Shown: positions 43,144 through 51,609 of the stretch, in pieces
How positions within the stretch are numbered: the first letter of the stretch is position 1
Layout: the number at the start of each line of letters is the position of its first letter
Assembly (NCBI GenBank): GCA_035384605.1
Contig: DAOOIV010000015.1
Coordinates: 1 to 64,000 of the forward strand
Origin: Phycisphaerae bacterium
GTDB lineage: Bacteria > Planctomycetota > Phycisphaerae > UBA1845 > PWPN01
Direction: 5' to 3'
DNA length: 64,000 nt
Program-made: the position numbers and the translations under genes
Notes under the pieces: model-generated
The model's database searches: none
Told to the model about the DNA's origin: nothing
Seen by the model: the letters and a program-made list of their open reading frames with translations, nothing else

Positions 43144-43575
43144 GTGTCTGCACGATCCGACGCGGTCTTGCATGAGGTGTGGTGCCTGAACATGGCAATA
43201 CGAACCAAGCGATGGGACGACCCTCGGGAGCCGGAGGATGGCTATCGCGTGCTGATCACGCGATACCGGCCGCGGGCGCTGCCAAAGGCGGACGAAACAT
43301 GGGAGGCATGGCTGCCGAATCTCGCGCCGAGTGCCGAGTTGCACGCAGCCTTCTACGGCAAAGGCAGACCGCCGATTGGCTGGCAACAATATCGAGCTCG
43401 ATACCTAAGAGAGATGAAGGAGCAGATCTCCACGATAACGGAATTGGCCAAACGAGCGGCCAATGGTGAGACGATCACGCTGCTTTGTTCATCTGCCTGC
43501 ATCCTGGAATCGCGGTGCCATCGATCACTCTTGAAGGCCCTTATCGAAGAGCACATGGCGATTCCCTGTAGCTGA
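43144..43575 (+). CDS. DUF488 family protein
   Basis: 143 aa. TKRWDDPREPEDGYRVLITRYRPRAL, then WEAWLPNLAPSAELHAAFYGKG and ITLLCSSACILESRCHRSLLKALI match the YeaO-like DUF488 family, including the conserved Cys-Ser and CHR parts. The function of the family is unknown. I use the GTG at 43144 because AGGAGAG lies 6 nt upstream; family members usually start at the Met at 43192 (MAIRTKRW), which would give 127 aa. Confidence 0.85.
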   Translation: MSARSDAVLHEVWCLNMAIRTKRWDDPREPEDGYRVLITRYRPRALPKADETWEAWLPNLAPSAELHAAFYGKGRPPIGWQQYRARYLREMKEQISTITELAKRAANGETITLLCSSACILESRCHRSLLKALIEEHMAIPCS

Positions 43576-43721
43576 CCGGCGGCTTGCGAGGACCTCGATG
43601 GACTTTGCCGGTTGCGCGAACGTGAAAATGCCCTCGCCAAGCCGCAAGCGCCGGAGCGGTACTACCCGACCTGTTATGGTGTGACCTGGCAGCAAGCCTT
43701 CCGGTTGGCGAACTCGGCTTG

Positions 43722-45893
43722 TTACTCGCCGGCCGGCGTCAGCTCGATGTGAACAGGCGTCGTGGAGGTCGTCCGAATCCACACGATCAGGTCGGTGCCC
43801 TCCATTCTGTCCCGGTGGCCGACGGCAAAGTCTTCTCCGGCCTCGACCGCGACCTGATTCAGGCGGGCCGTGGCACCGGCCTTGCCCCAGTCTCTGATAA
43901 CCAAGGCCGCGTTCACCAGAGGAGATTCCTCATTGGCCGCGATGTCCGCCTCCAGCTTCGCGGGCTTGCCGTGGTCCTTGCAGGCCAGAACGTAAGCTCG
44001 TTCGGCGGGATCGTAGCCCTCGTTGACAAACGCGGCCGAGTTAACCGTCAGCTTGGGCGGCCGAAGCCATGACTTGGCCAGCGGCAAGAGTTCCTCGACC
44101 GAATTGTCGGTCAGGCCACAGAGCATGATCTTGGTCATCGAGTTGTCGGTGGTTTCATAGGCAGCACTGTACTGAGTCGAGGTCCATGTGTGCGAGGGTC
44201 GGTCGGCGGCCTGTGGATACCGTGCCAGCACCGGAATCTGCGTGACCGGCCAGTGGTTTCCCCAGGGGAATACCGAGTGCTCCGACCAGCCGTCGCCGCT
44301 TGCCCGGACAATTTCAGGACCTGGCCGTCCACGATCGTTCTTGCCCTCACGATCATCAAGCACGAGAAAGGGATTGTACTTCGACGCCAGATAGACGATC
44401 TGGATGTTGGCCCCCGGAATGGTCGGGAAACCGTATCCTTTCTCGCCTGATTCCCGGCCGAACGTCTTGGTTTCGCCGTTCATGTTCGCCACCGACATGA
44501 TGCGTTTGGCGTCAAGCACGTCTTCGGGTCGCTGTCCGGCGTGCAACGGCTGAATCGACTGGCACCATTCGTGCCACTCCTTGAAGTTGCTGCTCCACAT
44601 GACGACCTTGCGCACCGCCACGCCGTCGGGGTAGATCGTATGATATTCCTCGGACCAGTCGCCCCAACCCGTGATCTCGTCCACGAAGGCGAATTCGTAG
44701 TTGATGCCAACGGGAGCGTTCCGCCAGTACACGACCGCCCGCGCGTCGCTGTTTTCAAGGATCTTGACGTGCGAGTAGTGGGCGCGCTTGTCCGACATCG
44801 ACTCCGAGCAGCCCCGTGTCTTGCGATCGGGCCCGCGTTCCATGAACTCGTTTGTGAACCAGTTGTCCTTCTCGGTCACCCAACAGGGTGCGTAGGAGAC
44901 ACCCCGCCAGAAGACCAGCCGCACGGGTGCGAACTTGAAGGCCACGACCACGTCGGGCCCGTTGCCTCGCCAGATAGCGTCCCATTCCTCGCAGTACTTC
45001 AGATGATGATAGAACGCCCCGAAACGATGGATATCTTTCGGCCCCGAAGGCATGCGGCGCGGTTTCAGGTCTAGCGGCGCGCTCGGGCGAACTGCCTGAA
45101 ACGCCTTGCGCACCTCGTCGGCGGTCAGGCAGCGGCCGTGCATCTTCACCTCGTCGATGATGCCGTCGAAGGCGAAGTGGACCGGCTGATCGGCGGCCCC
45201 CCACAAGGCCGAGAACATGGCAGGCTCTTTCGTGTGGTTACGCCCGATGAGCAGGTCGACGTCGTCGGCGTACGTTGGCGAGCCTGAGGAAACAAGAGTG
45301 CCGGCCTTCGCCCCGTCAATGTAGACGGTGAGCCCCGAACCTGCATCGAACGTGCCGGCCACGTGGACCCATGTCATCAGCGGGACCATAGCCTCCGACG
45401 TGCATTCCCGCCATTGCCCGCCCACGGCCATGTGCAGACCCACGCGGCCGCGGGCATCCACGCCGAACAAATACCCGGCCGTGTGACCGGTTCGCTGACT
45501 CACGACCGGGCACCATCCCCAAGGGTAAGCCTGCACGGCAATCCAGGCCTCAACGCTGAACGCGTCGCCTGGCTTCGGTGCGTCTTTCGCCCTTCGCGTC
45601 AGACAGGTCGTGAAGCCATCGCATTTGAGCCCTGTTCCCGAGACGCCCTCGGCGAACTTGACGTTGCCGATCAGTTGATCGGGTGTCTGGCCCACGGCAT
45701 CGACGGCCGTTCTCCCTTTGCCGTCATCAAACCGCCACCACGCCAGCAAGCCATCGTCAGCGGGGAACGCCGACTGGTCAGCCGTCAACAACACGCTCGA
45801 GAGCAAGGCAATCCCGATGCTCACCTTCGCCGCGTTGCCGGAGGCCGGCCTCATGCCCTGCAACCGCACCTGTCGATCGTGTTTGCACAGCAT
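43722..45893 (-). CDS. Secreted LamG-domain protein
   Basis: 723 aa. A signal segment (KVSIGIALLSSVLLTADQSAFPA) follows a short N-terminal extension. Residues about 45-240 form a LamG/concanavalin-like lectin domain: LLAWWRFDDGKGRTAVDAVG, FSVEAWIAV, MTWVHVAGTFDAGSGLTVYIDG and DGIIDEVKMHGRCLTADEV. The remaining 480 residues are an unassigned beta-rich region with YAPCWVTEKDNWFTNEF, CSESMSDKRAHYSHV and SLTD-like stretches. It probably binds or processes carbohydrate outside the cell. GGAG lies 8 nt before the ATG at 45893; an inner Met at 45854 is possible. Confidence 0.8.
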   Translation of the reverse strand: MLCKHDRQVRLQGMRPASGNAAKVSIGIALLSSVLLTADQSAFPADDGLLAWWRFDDGKGRTAVDAVGQTPDQLIGNVKFAEGVSGTGLKCDGFTTCLTRRAKDAPKPGDAFSVEAWIAVQAYPWGWCPVVSQRTGHTAGYLFGVDARGRVGLHMAVGGQWRECTSEAMVPLMTWVHVAGTFDAGSGLTVYIDGAKAGTLVSSGSPTYADDVDLLIGRNHTKEPAMFSALWGAADQPVHFAFDGIIDEVKMHGRCLTADEVRKAFQAVRPSAPLDLKPRRMPSGPKDIHRFGAFYHHLKYCEEWDAIWRGNGPDVVVAFKFAPVRLVFWRGVSYAPCWVTEKDNWFTNEFMERGPDRKTRGCSESMSDKRAHYSHVKILENSDARAVVYWRNAPVGINYEFAFVDEITGWGDWSEEYHTIYPDGVAVRKVVMWSSNFKEWHEWCQSIQPLHAGQRPEDVLDAKRIMSVANMNGETKTFGRESGEKGYGFPTIPGANIQIVYLASKYNPFLVLDDREGKNDRGRPGPEIVRASGDGWSEHSVFPWGNHWPVTQIPVLARYPQAADRPSHTWTSTQYSAAYETTDNSMTKIMLCGLTDNSVEELLPLAKSWLRPPKLTVNSAAFVNEGYDPAERAYVLACKDHGKPAKLEADIAANEESPLVNAALVIRDWGKAGATARLNQVAVEAGEDFAVGHRDRMEGTDLIVWIRTTSTTPVHIELTPAGE

Positions 45894-45996
45894 GGATTCG
45901 TCTCCATTCGTGTATTGACCCAATGCCGCGGGGTCAGCCGCACGTGGCATCTCCCATGCGACTCTGTCGGCCGGCGCTTTCGGGAATGGAAGGCGG

Positions 45997-46848
45997 CTAA
46001 ACGAAGTCGATCCGTCCGGCGTCGGGTACCAGTCCTGCGGCGTGGCCGCGGCGGAGCAGTTCGCGAACGGCCTTGCGGCCCGTGTCGCCGTAGTCCAGCG
46101 TCCACTCATTGACGTACATGCCCACAAACCGATCGGCCAGCGACTGGTTCATGTCGCGGGCATACTGCATCGCATGCTGAACGGCCTCATCGCGGTGATC
46201 GAGCGAGTATTGAATGCTGTTCTTGATGATCCCGGCGATTTCGCGCATGTTCCCTTCGCCGAGATCGCGGCGGATCGCATTGCCCCCGAGCGGCAACGGC
46301 AGGCCGGTCAGTTCTTTCCACCAGACGCCCAGATCCACGACACAGTGCAGCTTGTTGTTCCGGTAGGTGAGTTGGCCCTCGTGGATGATCAGCCCGGCGT
46401 CGGCCTTGCCGTCGGCCACGTGGGCGAGGATCTGATCGAACATGACCACTTCGTGCTGAAAGGAATCCTTGCCGAGCAGCAGGTTGAGAGCCAGGAAGGC
46501 GGTGGTCATGCGTCCGGGCACGGCGATGCGCTTGCCCTTGAGCGCCGCCACGTCCATCGGCCGGCGAGCGACGATCATCGGACCGTAGCCGTCACCCATA
46601 CTCGATCCGCAGTTGGTCAGGGCGTACTGGCCGGCCACGTGCGGGTAGGCGTGAATACTGATCGCGGTAATGTGCAGTTCGCCGCGCATCGCACGTTCAT
46701 TGAGCGTCTGGATATCCTGCAGAATATGCTCGAATCGCCATCGTCCGGAATCCACGCGTCCGGTCGCCAGCCCGTAAAACATGAAGGCATCATCCGGGTC
46801 GGGGCTGTGGCCGAGGAGGAGTCTGTGAGAGGTGTTCTGGTTTGCCAT
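45997..46848 (-). CDS. mqnD: 1,4-dihydroxy-6-naphthoate synthase
   Basis: 283 aa. Converts cyclic dehypoxanthinyl futalosine to 1,4-dihydroxy-6-naphthoate in the futalosine route to menaquinone. The signature HSPDPDDAFMFYGLATG is at residues 14-30, and TAISIHAYPHVAGQYALTNCG, LIIHEGQLTY and LPLPLGGNAIRRDLG follow; this is a two-lobed periplasmic-binding-protein fold. The stretch YALTNCGSSMGDGYGPMIV distinguishes it from MqnA. No other mqn gene is nearby. It lies on the same strand as the Gfo-like gene, separated by a REPIN-like element. Confidence 0.93.
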   Translation of the reverse strand: MANQNTSHRLLLGHSPDPDDAFMFYGLATGRVDSGRWRFEHILQDIQTLNERAMRGELHITAISIHAYPHVAGQYALTNCGSSMGDGYGPMIVARRPMDVAALKGKRIAVPGRMTTAFLALNLLLGKDSFQHEVVMFDQILAHVADGKADAGLIIHEGQLTYRNNKLHCVVDLGVWWKELTGLPLPLGGNAIRRDLGEGNMREIAGIIKNSIQYSLDHRDEAVQHAMQYARDMNQSLADRFVGMYVNEWTLDYGDTGRKAVRELLRRGHAAGLVPDAGRIDFV

Positions 46849-46863
46849 CTTCTATGCCTCACA

Positions 46864-47009
46864 GCGTGTACGAAAACGGTAGGGCATGGTCGGAGCCGCC
46901 GGAGGCGGCGGAGACCTGCCAACCCAAGCTCAGCTATGCGGCAAGTCTCGGTCGCCGGGGCGACCTCGACGCTGCCCTACCACTTGCCCCAGCAGGTTTT
47001 CGCACGTGC
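46864..47009. repeat. REPIN-like inverted repeat, copy 2
   Basis: The most symmetric copy. Outer arms GCGTGTACGAAAAC (46864) and GTTTTCGCACGTGC (to 47009). The inner ends GGTAGGGCA (46878) and TGCCCTACC (46973-46981) are perfect 9-bp inverted repeats. The core of the right arm is GGTCGCCGGGGCGACC, one base from a perfect palindrome. It fills almost all of the 163-bp gap between the mqnD start and the stop of the oxidoreductase gene. Confidence 0.75.
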
Positions 47010-47011
47010 TC

Positions 47012-47920
47012 TCACAGATCCAACGCCACCTCGTCGCCTTCCTTCTTGTCCGACCGCAGGGCCGCGTCGATGAAGGCGCAGATTTCAAGCGTGTCTTCGA
47101 TGGGGAACGGCGGCTGCTTGGTATTGAAGAACTTGATCAGCTCTTTGACCAGACCGGGGTAGTAGTCGCCGACAGGGTGGAGCGGCTGGAGGCTGTTTTC
47201 GCACAGCACCATCGCCCCGTATTCGGCCTTACCCTTGCGGATGCCGCGCATCGAGCCCAGCCGTCCGTCCTTCCACGCACCGATGGCCAGGTCGCCGTCG
47301 GCGGTGCTCATGCACTGCACCGCCCTGCACCCGCGACCCATAATGGTGTAGAGGATCTCGACACCGTGGATGCCGTACCAGAAGAACCCGGGATTCGTAG
47401 GCTCCAGGTGCGCAGGTCCGAACGCATCGCAGCCAACCACCTTGCCGTGCTTGTCGGTCAGGTCGGCAAAACCGGCCACCCGGCTGTCGAATCGCAGCGA
47501 CGAACAACTGAACGCCGGCAGCTTGGCATCCTTGATGATCTTGAACATCTCCTTGGCGTCGCCCAGGCTGGCGGCAAAGGGCTTGTCGATGTAGACCGGC
47601 TTGCCGGCCTCGGCCACAGGCCGAAGCTCCTTGAGATGCCGACGGCCGTCGACGCTCTCGATCATCACCACGTCCACCTCCTTGAGCATCTCCTCGATGG
47701 AGGCGGTCATTTTCACTTGCCACTTCTCGACCAGGTTCTTCTTGTACTCCTCAACCCTATCGGCGCTGCTTTTGACGTCCGGGCTGAATGAGGGGTAGCA
47801 CGCGACCACACGGACCGCGGGCACGCCCTCGGCCGGGGCCTGCTCGTGAAACAGCTTGGTGAACGCTCCGCAGTGCGATGTGTCGCAACCGATCATCCCG
47901 ACGCGAATGGTGTCTGGCAT
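47012..47920 (-). CDS. Gfo/Idh/MocA family oxidoreductase
   Basis: 302 aa. The N-terminal Rossmann fold starts RVGMIGCDTSHC, a variant of GxGxxG. The catalytic or cofactor motif is IDKP (Asp112-Lys113-Pro114, EKP equivalent) in YIDKPFAASLGDA. HGVEILYTIMG is the conserved C-terminal domain helix with catalytic His. The enzyme uses NAD(P) to oxidise or reduce a sugar or cyclitol; the substrate is unknown. AAAGGAG lies upstream of the ATG at 47920. It is divergent from the sugar isomerase/epimerase-like gene, a common partner of Gfo-type genes in planctomycete sugar catabolism. Confidence 0.9.
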   Translation of the reverse strand: MPDTIRVGMIGCDTSHCGAFTKLFHEQAPAEGVPAVRVVACYPSFSPDVKSSADRVEEYKKNLVEKWQVKMTASIEEMLKEVDVVMIESVDGRRHLKELRPVAEAGKPVYIDKPFAASLGDAKEMFKIIKDAKLPAFSCSSLRFDSRVAGFADLTDKHGKVVGCDAFGPAHLEPTNPGFFWYGIHGVEILYTIMGRGCRAVQCMSTADGDLAIGAWKDGRLGSMRGIRKGKAEYGAMVLCENSLQPLHPVGDYYPGLVKELIKFFNTKQPPFPIEDTLEICAFIDAALRSDKKEGDEVALDL

Positions 47921-47997
47921 GGAGGCAAATCTCCTTTCGGTTTTCTCGTTCCGGCACTTTCATAACGGAGAGCGGCAGGGAAATCCAGCCGTGAAGC

Positions 47998-48152
47998 TTT
48001 TGACTTGGTCTGGTCTTGCTGGTCCCAGAATCCATTCTGGGGCCATCTGCGTCGAGGATTCCCATCCTCATTATCACCGAATGCCGAACGGATTCGGCCA
48101 GGCGAGGCGGCTCGGAAGGGATTCCGGGCCGAGCGGTTTTGACTTGGTCTGG
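47998..48152. other. Three-hairpin intergenic element between 16-bp direct repeats
   Basis: TTTTGACTTGGTCTGG occurs at 47998-48013 and 48137-48152. Between them are three hairpins: CCCAGAAT-CC-ATTCTGGG (48024-48041), GAGGAT-TCCC-ATCCTC (about 48054-48069) and CCGAAT-nine bases-ATTCGG (about 48078-48098). It lies in the 284-bp divergent region between the oxidoreductase and the epimerase-like gene. TTGACT within each repeat could also serve as a -35 box. Confidence 0.6.
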
Positions 48153-48204
48153 CCAGCCTCCTATCCTGCGACACCAGGAGCCGCATGCTGTTTGGGAGGT
48201 GTCC

Positions 48205-49083
48205 ATGCGCACACGTACCGGCGGTTTTCGGATCGGTTTTCGTCGCGGGTGGAGCGATTGGCAGAAAGACCTGCCTGCCTTGGCAACCTGGGCCAAGGAT
48301 GCGGGTTTTGAGGCCATCGATCTTGCGCAGGCAAGACCCGAAGATATCGGTCAAGTACGGGATGCGGGCCTGCAGGTGGTATCCGTGGACATGCTCGACT
48401 GGTCGGCCCTGCTCAGTCCCGACGCCGGCAAACGCCGGTCGGCCATCGCCCGCAACGCGGCCTATTTCAAGGAGATGGCTACTCTGGGGGTCCAGGTTTT
48501 CTTCACCGTGGCCATCCCAGAGGACCCCTCCCGGCCGGGCAAGGACAACTTCGACCTGGCCGTCGCCAGCTACGGCGATCTGGCCCCTGTGGCCGAGAGC
48601 CTGGGAGCGACGATCGCACTGGAAGGCTGGCCCGGCAGTCCGCCGTTCGCCAATCTCTGCTGCAATCCGGAGACCTGCCGGGCGATGTTCCGTGAGGTGC
48701 CCTGCCGCGGTCTGGGCATCAACTACGATCCCTCGCACCTCATTCGAATGGGCATCGACCATGCCAGGTTCGCCGCCGAGTTCGCCGATCGGATCATACA
48801 TCTTCACGCCAAGGATACGGAGATCATTACCGATAACCTCTACGAGATTGGCCTATACCAGCAGTCCATCTTCCAGAAACCGTTCTTCTGTGGCGAGTTC
48901 GTGTGGCGATACACGATTCCCGGTCACGGCGTGGCCCGCTGGAGCCACATTCTGGCGATCCTCGCAAAATCGGGTTTTGGCGGTGTTGTTTCGGTTGAAC
49001 TGGAGGACGCCGAGTACAACGGTACCGAGCTGGGTGAACAGACCGGCCTCCTGGCATCACTGCAGTACCTGGAAACCGTTTGA
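48205..49083 (+). CDS. Sugar phosphate isomerase/epimerase-like TIM barrel protein
   Basis: 292 aa, xylose-isomerase-like barrel (AP endonuclease 2 superfamily). Metal-ligand motifs can be seen: IALEGWPG (Glu), LGINYDPSHLIRMG (Asp and His), RIIHLHAKDTEI (His and Asp) and VSVELED (Glu). Such proteins isomerise, epimerise or dehydrate sugars or inosose, often next to Gfo-type oxidoreductases as here. GGGAGGT lies just upstream of the ATG at 48205. No signal peptide is seen, so it is cytoplasmic. Confidence 0.88.
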   Translation: MRTRTGGFRIGFRRGWSDWQKDLPALATWAKDAGFEAIDLAQARPEDIGQVRDAGLQVVSVDMLDWSALLSPDAGKRRSAIARNAAYFKEMATLGVQVFFTVAIPEDPSRPGKDNFDLAVASYGDLAPVAESLGATIALEGWPGSPPFANLCCNPETCRAMFREVPCRGLGINYDPSHLIRMGIDHARFAAEFADRIIHLHAKDTEIITDNLYEIGLYQQSIFQKPFFCGEFVWRYTIPGHGVARWSHILAILAKSGFGGVVSVELEDAEYNGTELGEQTGLLASLQYLETV

Positions 49084-49216
49084 CGGAGCGGACTTGTCCT
49101 CTACCCCCCATGCAGGGCTTGGTTTCGGGCAGCCCTCATTCCAGTCCCGTCTGGCCGTCCACGACATAGAGTGCGGAAGAGTCCGTGGTGTTGAGATTCG
49201 GTTCCTATTCGGTTAA

Positions 49217-49254
49217 TGGAAGCGTTTCCAACTCGGACCGGCGTGTGGTACAAT
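49217..49254 (+). promoter_or_regulatory. Promoter with overlapping LacI-type operator
   Basis: TGGAAGCGTTTCCA (49217-49230) has the inverted arms TGGAA/TTCCA around a central CG, the pattern of LacI-family operators. It overlaps the -35 candidate (TTTCCA 49225-49230). TACAAT at 49249-49254 is the -10 at 18-bp spacing. A bound regulator would block this promoter. The regulator gene is not in the window. Confidence 0.55.
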
Positions 49255-49316
49255 AGAATGACGCGGAGCAGTCAAGGGAGCCGGGATGGGTCAGATAACG
49301 GGGCTTCGAAACGGTG

Positions 49317-50162
49317 ATGTCCTCCTGCAGGTTCCATAAGAGAGCGGCATTTACACTTATCGAGGTGATGGTCACCATTGGCGTTATCGCGCTGTTGCTG
49401 TCTATTTTGCTGCCCTCGCTGTCCCGCAGTCGCGAAAACGCCCGTTCGGTCAACTGTCGCAGCAATCTCCATCAGTGGGGCCTGGCCATCCTGATGTATG
49501 TCAATTCCACCAACGGAGTCCTGCCGTTCGAGGAACGGCCCGACCCTCGTCCAGGCATGGGCGAGGACGAAAACGGCGACAAGGTGTGGGACGATGTGCC
49601 CGCGTCGGCCGGCCGGCCGGCCCAGGTCCGCGGCTGGATCTGCTGGTTTGACTGCCTGGATCGCTACATGGGCAAGGGAGTCTCTGCCGAGCAAGTCAAG
49701 ATCTGCCCGACCGTCCAGCGATTCGAGCCCAATCGTGAAGAGAGCTACCGGATGAACAGCAAGCTGGCGGACTATTCGCTCTATAAAAAGGACGGCACTC
49801 GGAACGATTATTTCATGCCTTATCGAAGGGTCGAGACTCTCAAGCGGCCGTCAGACACGGTTGTCCTGTTTGACGGCGATGTGGGAACAGGCCCTGTCGA
49901 TCTTGGGCCGGGTTCACCGCCGCCGCCGTCGTTCAAGGGCCGCTGGCGATTGCACAATGACGATGTCAACTACCGTCATAACATCGCCACCAACCTCCTG
50001 TTTGCCGACTGGCACGTGGAAAACATGAAGAAGAAGGCGCTGGCCTTGAGGTCGTACAACAAGGCCGATTATGACGCAGGCAGGCCCAATCCGGTAGGCT
50101 CCATCATCTGGCAGCCGCCGGATATGGGACCCTGGGATCCTGACCCCGGCTTGGGTGAGTGA
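49317..50162 (+). CDS. Prepilin-type N-terminal domain protein
   Basis: 281 aa from the ATG at 49317 (GTG at 49314 is adjacent and in frame). The leader is KRAAFTLIEVMVTIGVIALLL, with cleavage expected after Ala11 and conserved Glu16. A soluble domain follows, with two Cys (CWFDCLDRY, with another at KICPT). LLFADWHVENMK near the C-terminus is the H/D box typical of planctomycete pseudopilin-like proteins. It is the first gene of an operon: its TGA overlaps the VTC start (TGATG at 50160). It is preceded by a LacI-type operator. Confidence 0.85.
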   Translation: MSSCRFHKRAAFTLIEVMVTIGVIALLLSILLPSLSRSRENARSVNCRSNLHQWGLAILMYVNSTNGVLPFEERPDPRPGMGEDENGDKVWDDVPASAGRPAQVRGWICWFDCLDRYMGKGVSAEQVKICPTVQRFEPNREESYRMNSKLADYSLYKKDGTRNDYFMPYRRVETLKRPSDTVVLFDGDVGTGPVDLGPGSPPPPSFKGRWRLHNDDVNYRHNIATNLLFADWHVENMKKKALALRSYNKADYDAGRPNPVGSIIWQPPDMGPWDPDPGLGE

Positions 50163-50908
50163 TGTTCGAGATCGAGCAAGCACCGATATCCACCACCTCC
50201 CAGCGTGTCGAGCGCAAATATGCATTGCCCGATGCCATGCTGGATCTCGCGGTCGCGCGCTTGTCGGAACTGTTGCCCATACACCGCTATGCCGGAGATC
50301 ATGACTGGTCGAGCATCCGCACCACGTACCTCGATACGGCCGATTTCGCGGCCTATCGGGAATACCTCGTCCGATTGCCCCTCCGAAAGAAGATCCGGAT
50401 CCGCCAGTACGGTGTGGCCGGAGAGTTCAGCAACCTGTGTTGGGTGGAAATCAAGATCAAGAACCATCGCCTCAGCCTCAAACGCCGCTTCTGTTGCCGC
50501 AAGCCGGAATTGGCTGCTTTGATGCGCGGCGAAGACGTTCTCGATCGCGTTGCCCCCTGCAACGAGGGGGACATTACTCAAATCTACAGTGCGATTCGGG
50601 CAATGATCCTGGAACAGCGTCTCAGGCCGGCGGTGCGGGTCGAATACGAGCGCCTGGCCTTCCAGGGCCCGGACTCCCGGAGCTTTCGGATCACCCTTGA
50701 CCGCAACCTGCGTTTTGTCAGCGGCTGCGGCTGCTACAGCGGCATCCTGGAGGGTCTGGTGATCGAAAGCAAGCACCACGGCGATGAGCCGGAGCATCTG
50801 CGCGAGATGCGCAGGAGCCTGGGGCTCAAGAGGGTCAAGCGTTTCTCCAAGTTTGCTCGCAGCATGCAACGAATCCTGGAGCTTCAATCGCAGAGGTGCA
50901 TCTCGTGA
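50162..50908 (+). CDS. VTC domain (polyphosphate polymerase-like) protein
   Basis: 248 aa, a stand-alone triphosphate-tunnel domain of the VTC4 type. VERKYALPD contains the first basic pair (Arg18, Lys19), TTYLDTADFAAYREYL and KIRIRQYG follow, then WVEIKIKNHRLSLKRR, RPAVRVEYERLAF and GLVIESKHHG. The eukaryotic VTC domain makes polyphosphate from ATP; bacterial stand-alone versions are little studied. It is coupled to genes on both sides (TGATG before, GTGA after), which places it in one unit with a pilin-like and a DUF4956 protein. Confidence 0.87.
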   Translation: MFEIEQAPISTTSQRVERKYALPDAMLDLAVARLSELLPIHRYAGDHDWSSIRTTYLDTADFAAYREYLVRLPLRKKIRIRQYGVAGEFSNLCWVEIKIKNHRLSLKRRFCCRKPELAALMRGEDVLDRVAPCNEGDITQIYSAIRAMILEQRLRPAVRVEYERLAFQGPDSRSFRITLDRNLRFVSGCGCYSGILEGLVIESKHHGDEPEHLREMRRSLGLKRVKRFSKFARSMQRILELQSQRCIS

Positions 50909-51459
50909 ACACCATCGCCGGCTTCCTCGAAGACCATCCGGACCTCGAACGGCTCATCAGCGACACCTTTGGCGGAACCTCGGACGCGCGGCTTGGGGCG
51001 GACGTTATTGCTTATCGCCTGATTGCCGCGTGCGCCATCGGGTTTCTGATCGGGCATGTTTATCGCCGAACCTATACCGGCCAGCGGTTCGCCCCGACGC
51101 TGCCGGACACGCACCTGCTCTTGTGTCTGGGCGGGGCGCTGATCTGGCTGGTGGTCGGCGACAACCTTGTGCGGGCCTTCGGCCTGGCAGGAACCATCGG
51201 GCTGATCCGCTACCGCACCATCGTCCGCGACCCGAAGGATACAACGATCCTGCTGTTCAGCATGATCATGGGCATGGCCTGCGGCTTGGGGCAGGTTCTG
51301 GTGGCTGTGATCGGCACCGTCGTCGTGCTCGCTGTGATGTGCTTGTTGTACCTTGGCCACCGCCGATCCCTGACCGTCGCCAACAGAAAGGCCGCCGATC
51401 TGCTCAGTCTCCTGGACGGCGGGCAAACCGACGGGAAGAAACCGCCGCAGCAGAAGTAG
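50905..51459 (+). CDS. DUF4956 family membrane protein
   Basis: 184 aa with about four membrane segments: YRLIAACAIGFLIGHVY, LLLCLGGALIWLVVG, LLFSMIMGMACGLG and VAVIGTVVVLAVMCLLYL. The cytoplasmic motif RAFGLAGTIGLIRYRTIVRDPKDTT between them is the DUF4956 hallmark. The GTG at 50905 overlaps the VTC stop (GTGA) and has AGAGGTG upstream. VTC-domain and DUF4956 genes occur side by side in many bacteria, so the DUF4956 protein is probably the membrane partner of the polymerase domain; a channel role is inference. Confidence 0.9.
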   Translation: MNTIAGFLEDHPDLERLISDTFGGTSDARLGADVIAYRLIAACAIGFLIGHVYRRTYTGQRFAPTLPDTHLLLCLGGALIWLVVGDNLVRAFGLAGTIGLIRYRTIVRDPKDTTILLFSMIMGMACGLGQVLVAVIGTVVVLAVMCLLYLGHRRSLTVANRKAADLLSLLDGGQTDGKKPPQQK

Positions 51460-51556
51460 AAGCGGCGTTGCGCAGAGCGTCCCTGACGAGAAGGCTTTGG
51501 GATCCCGATTCTTTTTCCGTTGCGATATCTCGGCACGCTTCAGAAGTGACACGCGC

Positions 51557-51585
51557 TTGCTCCTACACATGACATCGTGTAGGAT
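51557..51585 (+). promoter_or_regulatory. vapBC promoter with inverted-repeat operator
   Basis: TCCTACAC (51561-51568) and GTGTAGGA (51577-51584) are perfect 8-bp inverted arms around an 8-bp spacer. They overlap candidate -35 TTGCTC (51557-51562) and -10 TAGGAT (51580-51585). This is where a VapB-VapC complex would be expected to repress its own operon. Confidence 0.55.
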
Positions 51586-51609
51586 TAAGGGGCCAAAGTG
51601 AGGTGAGCT

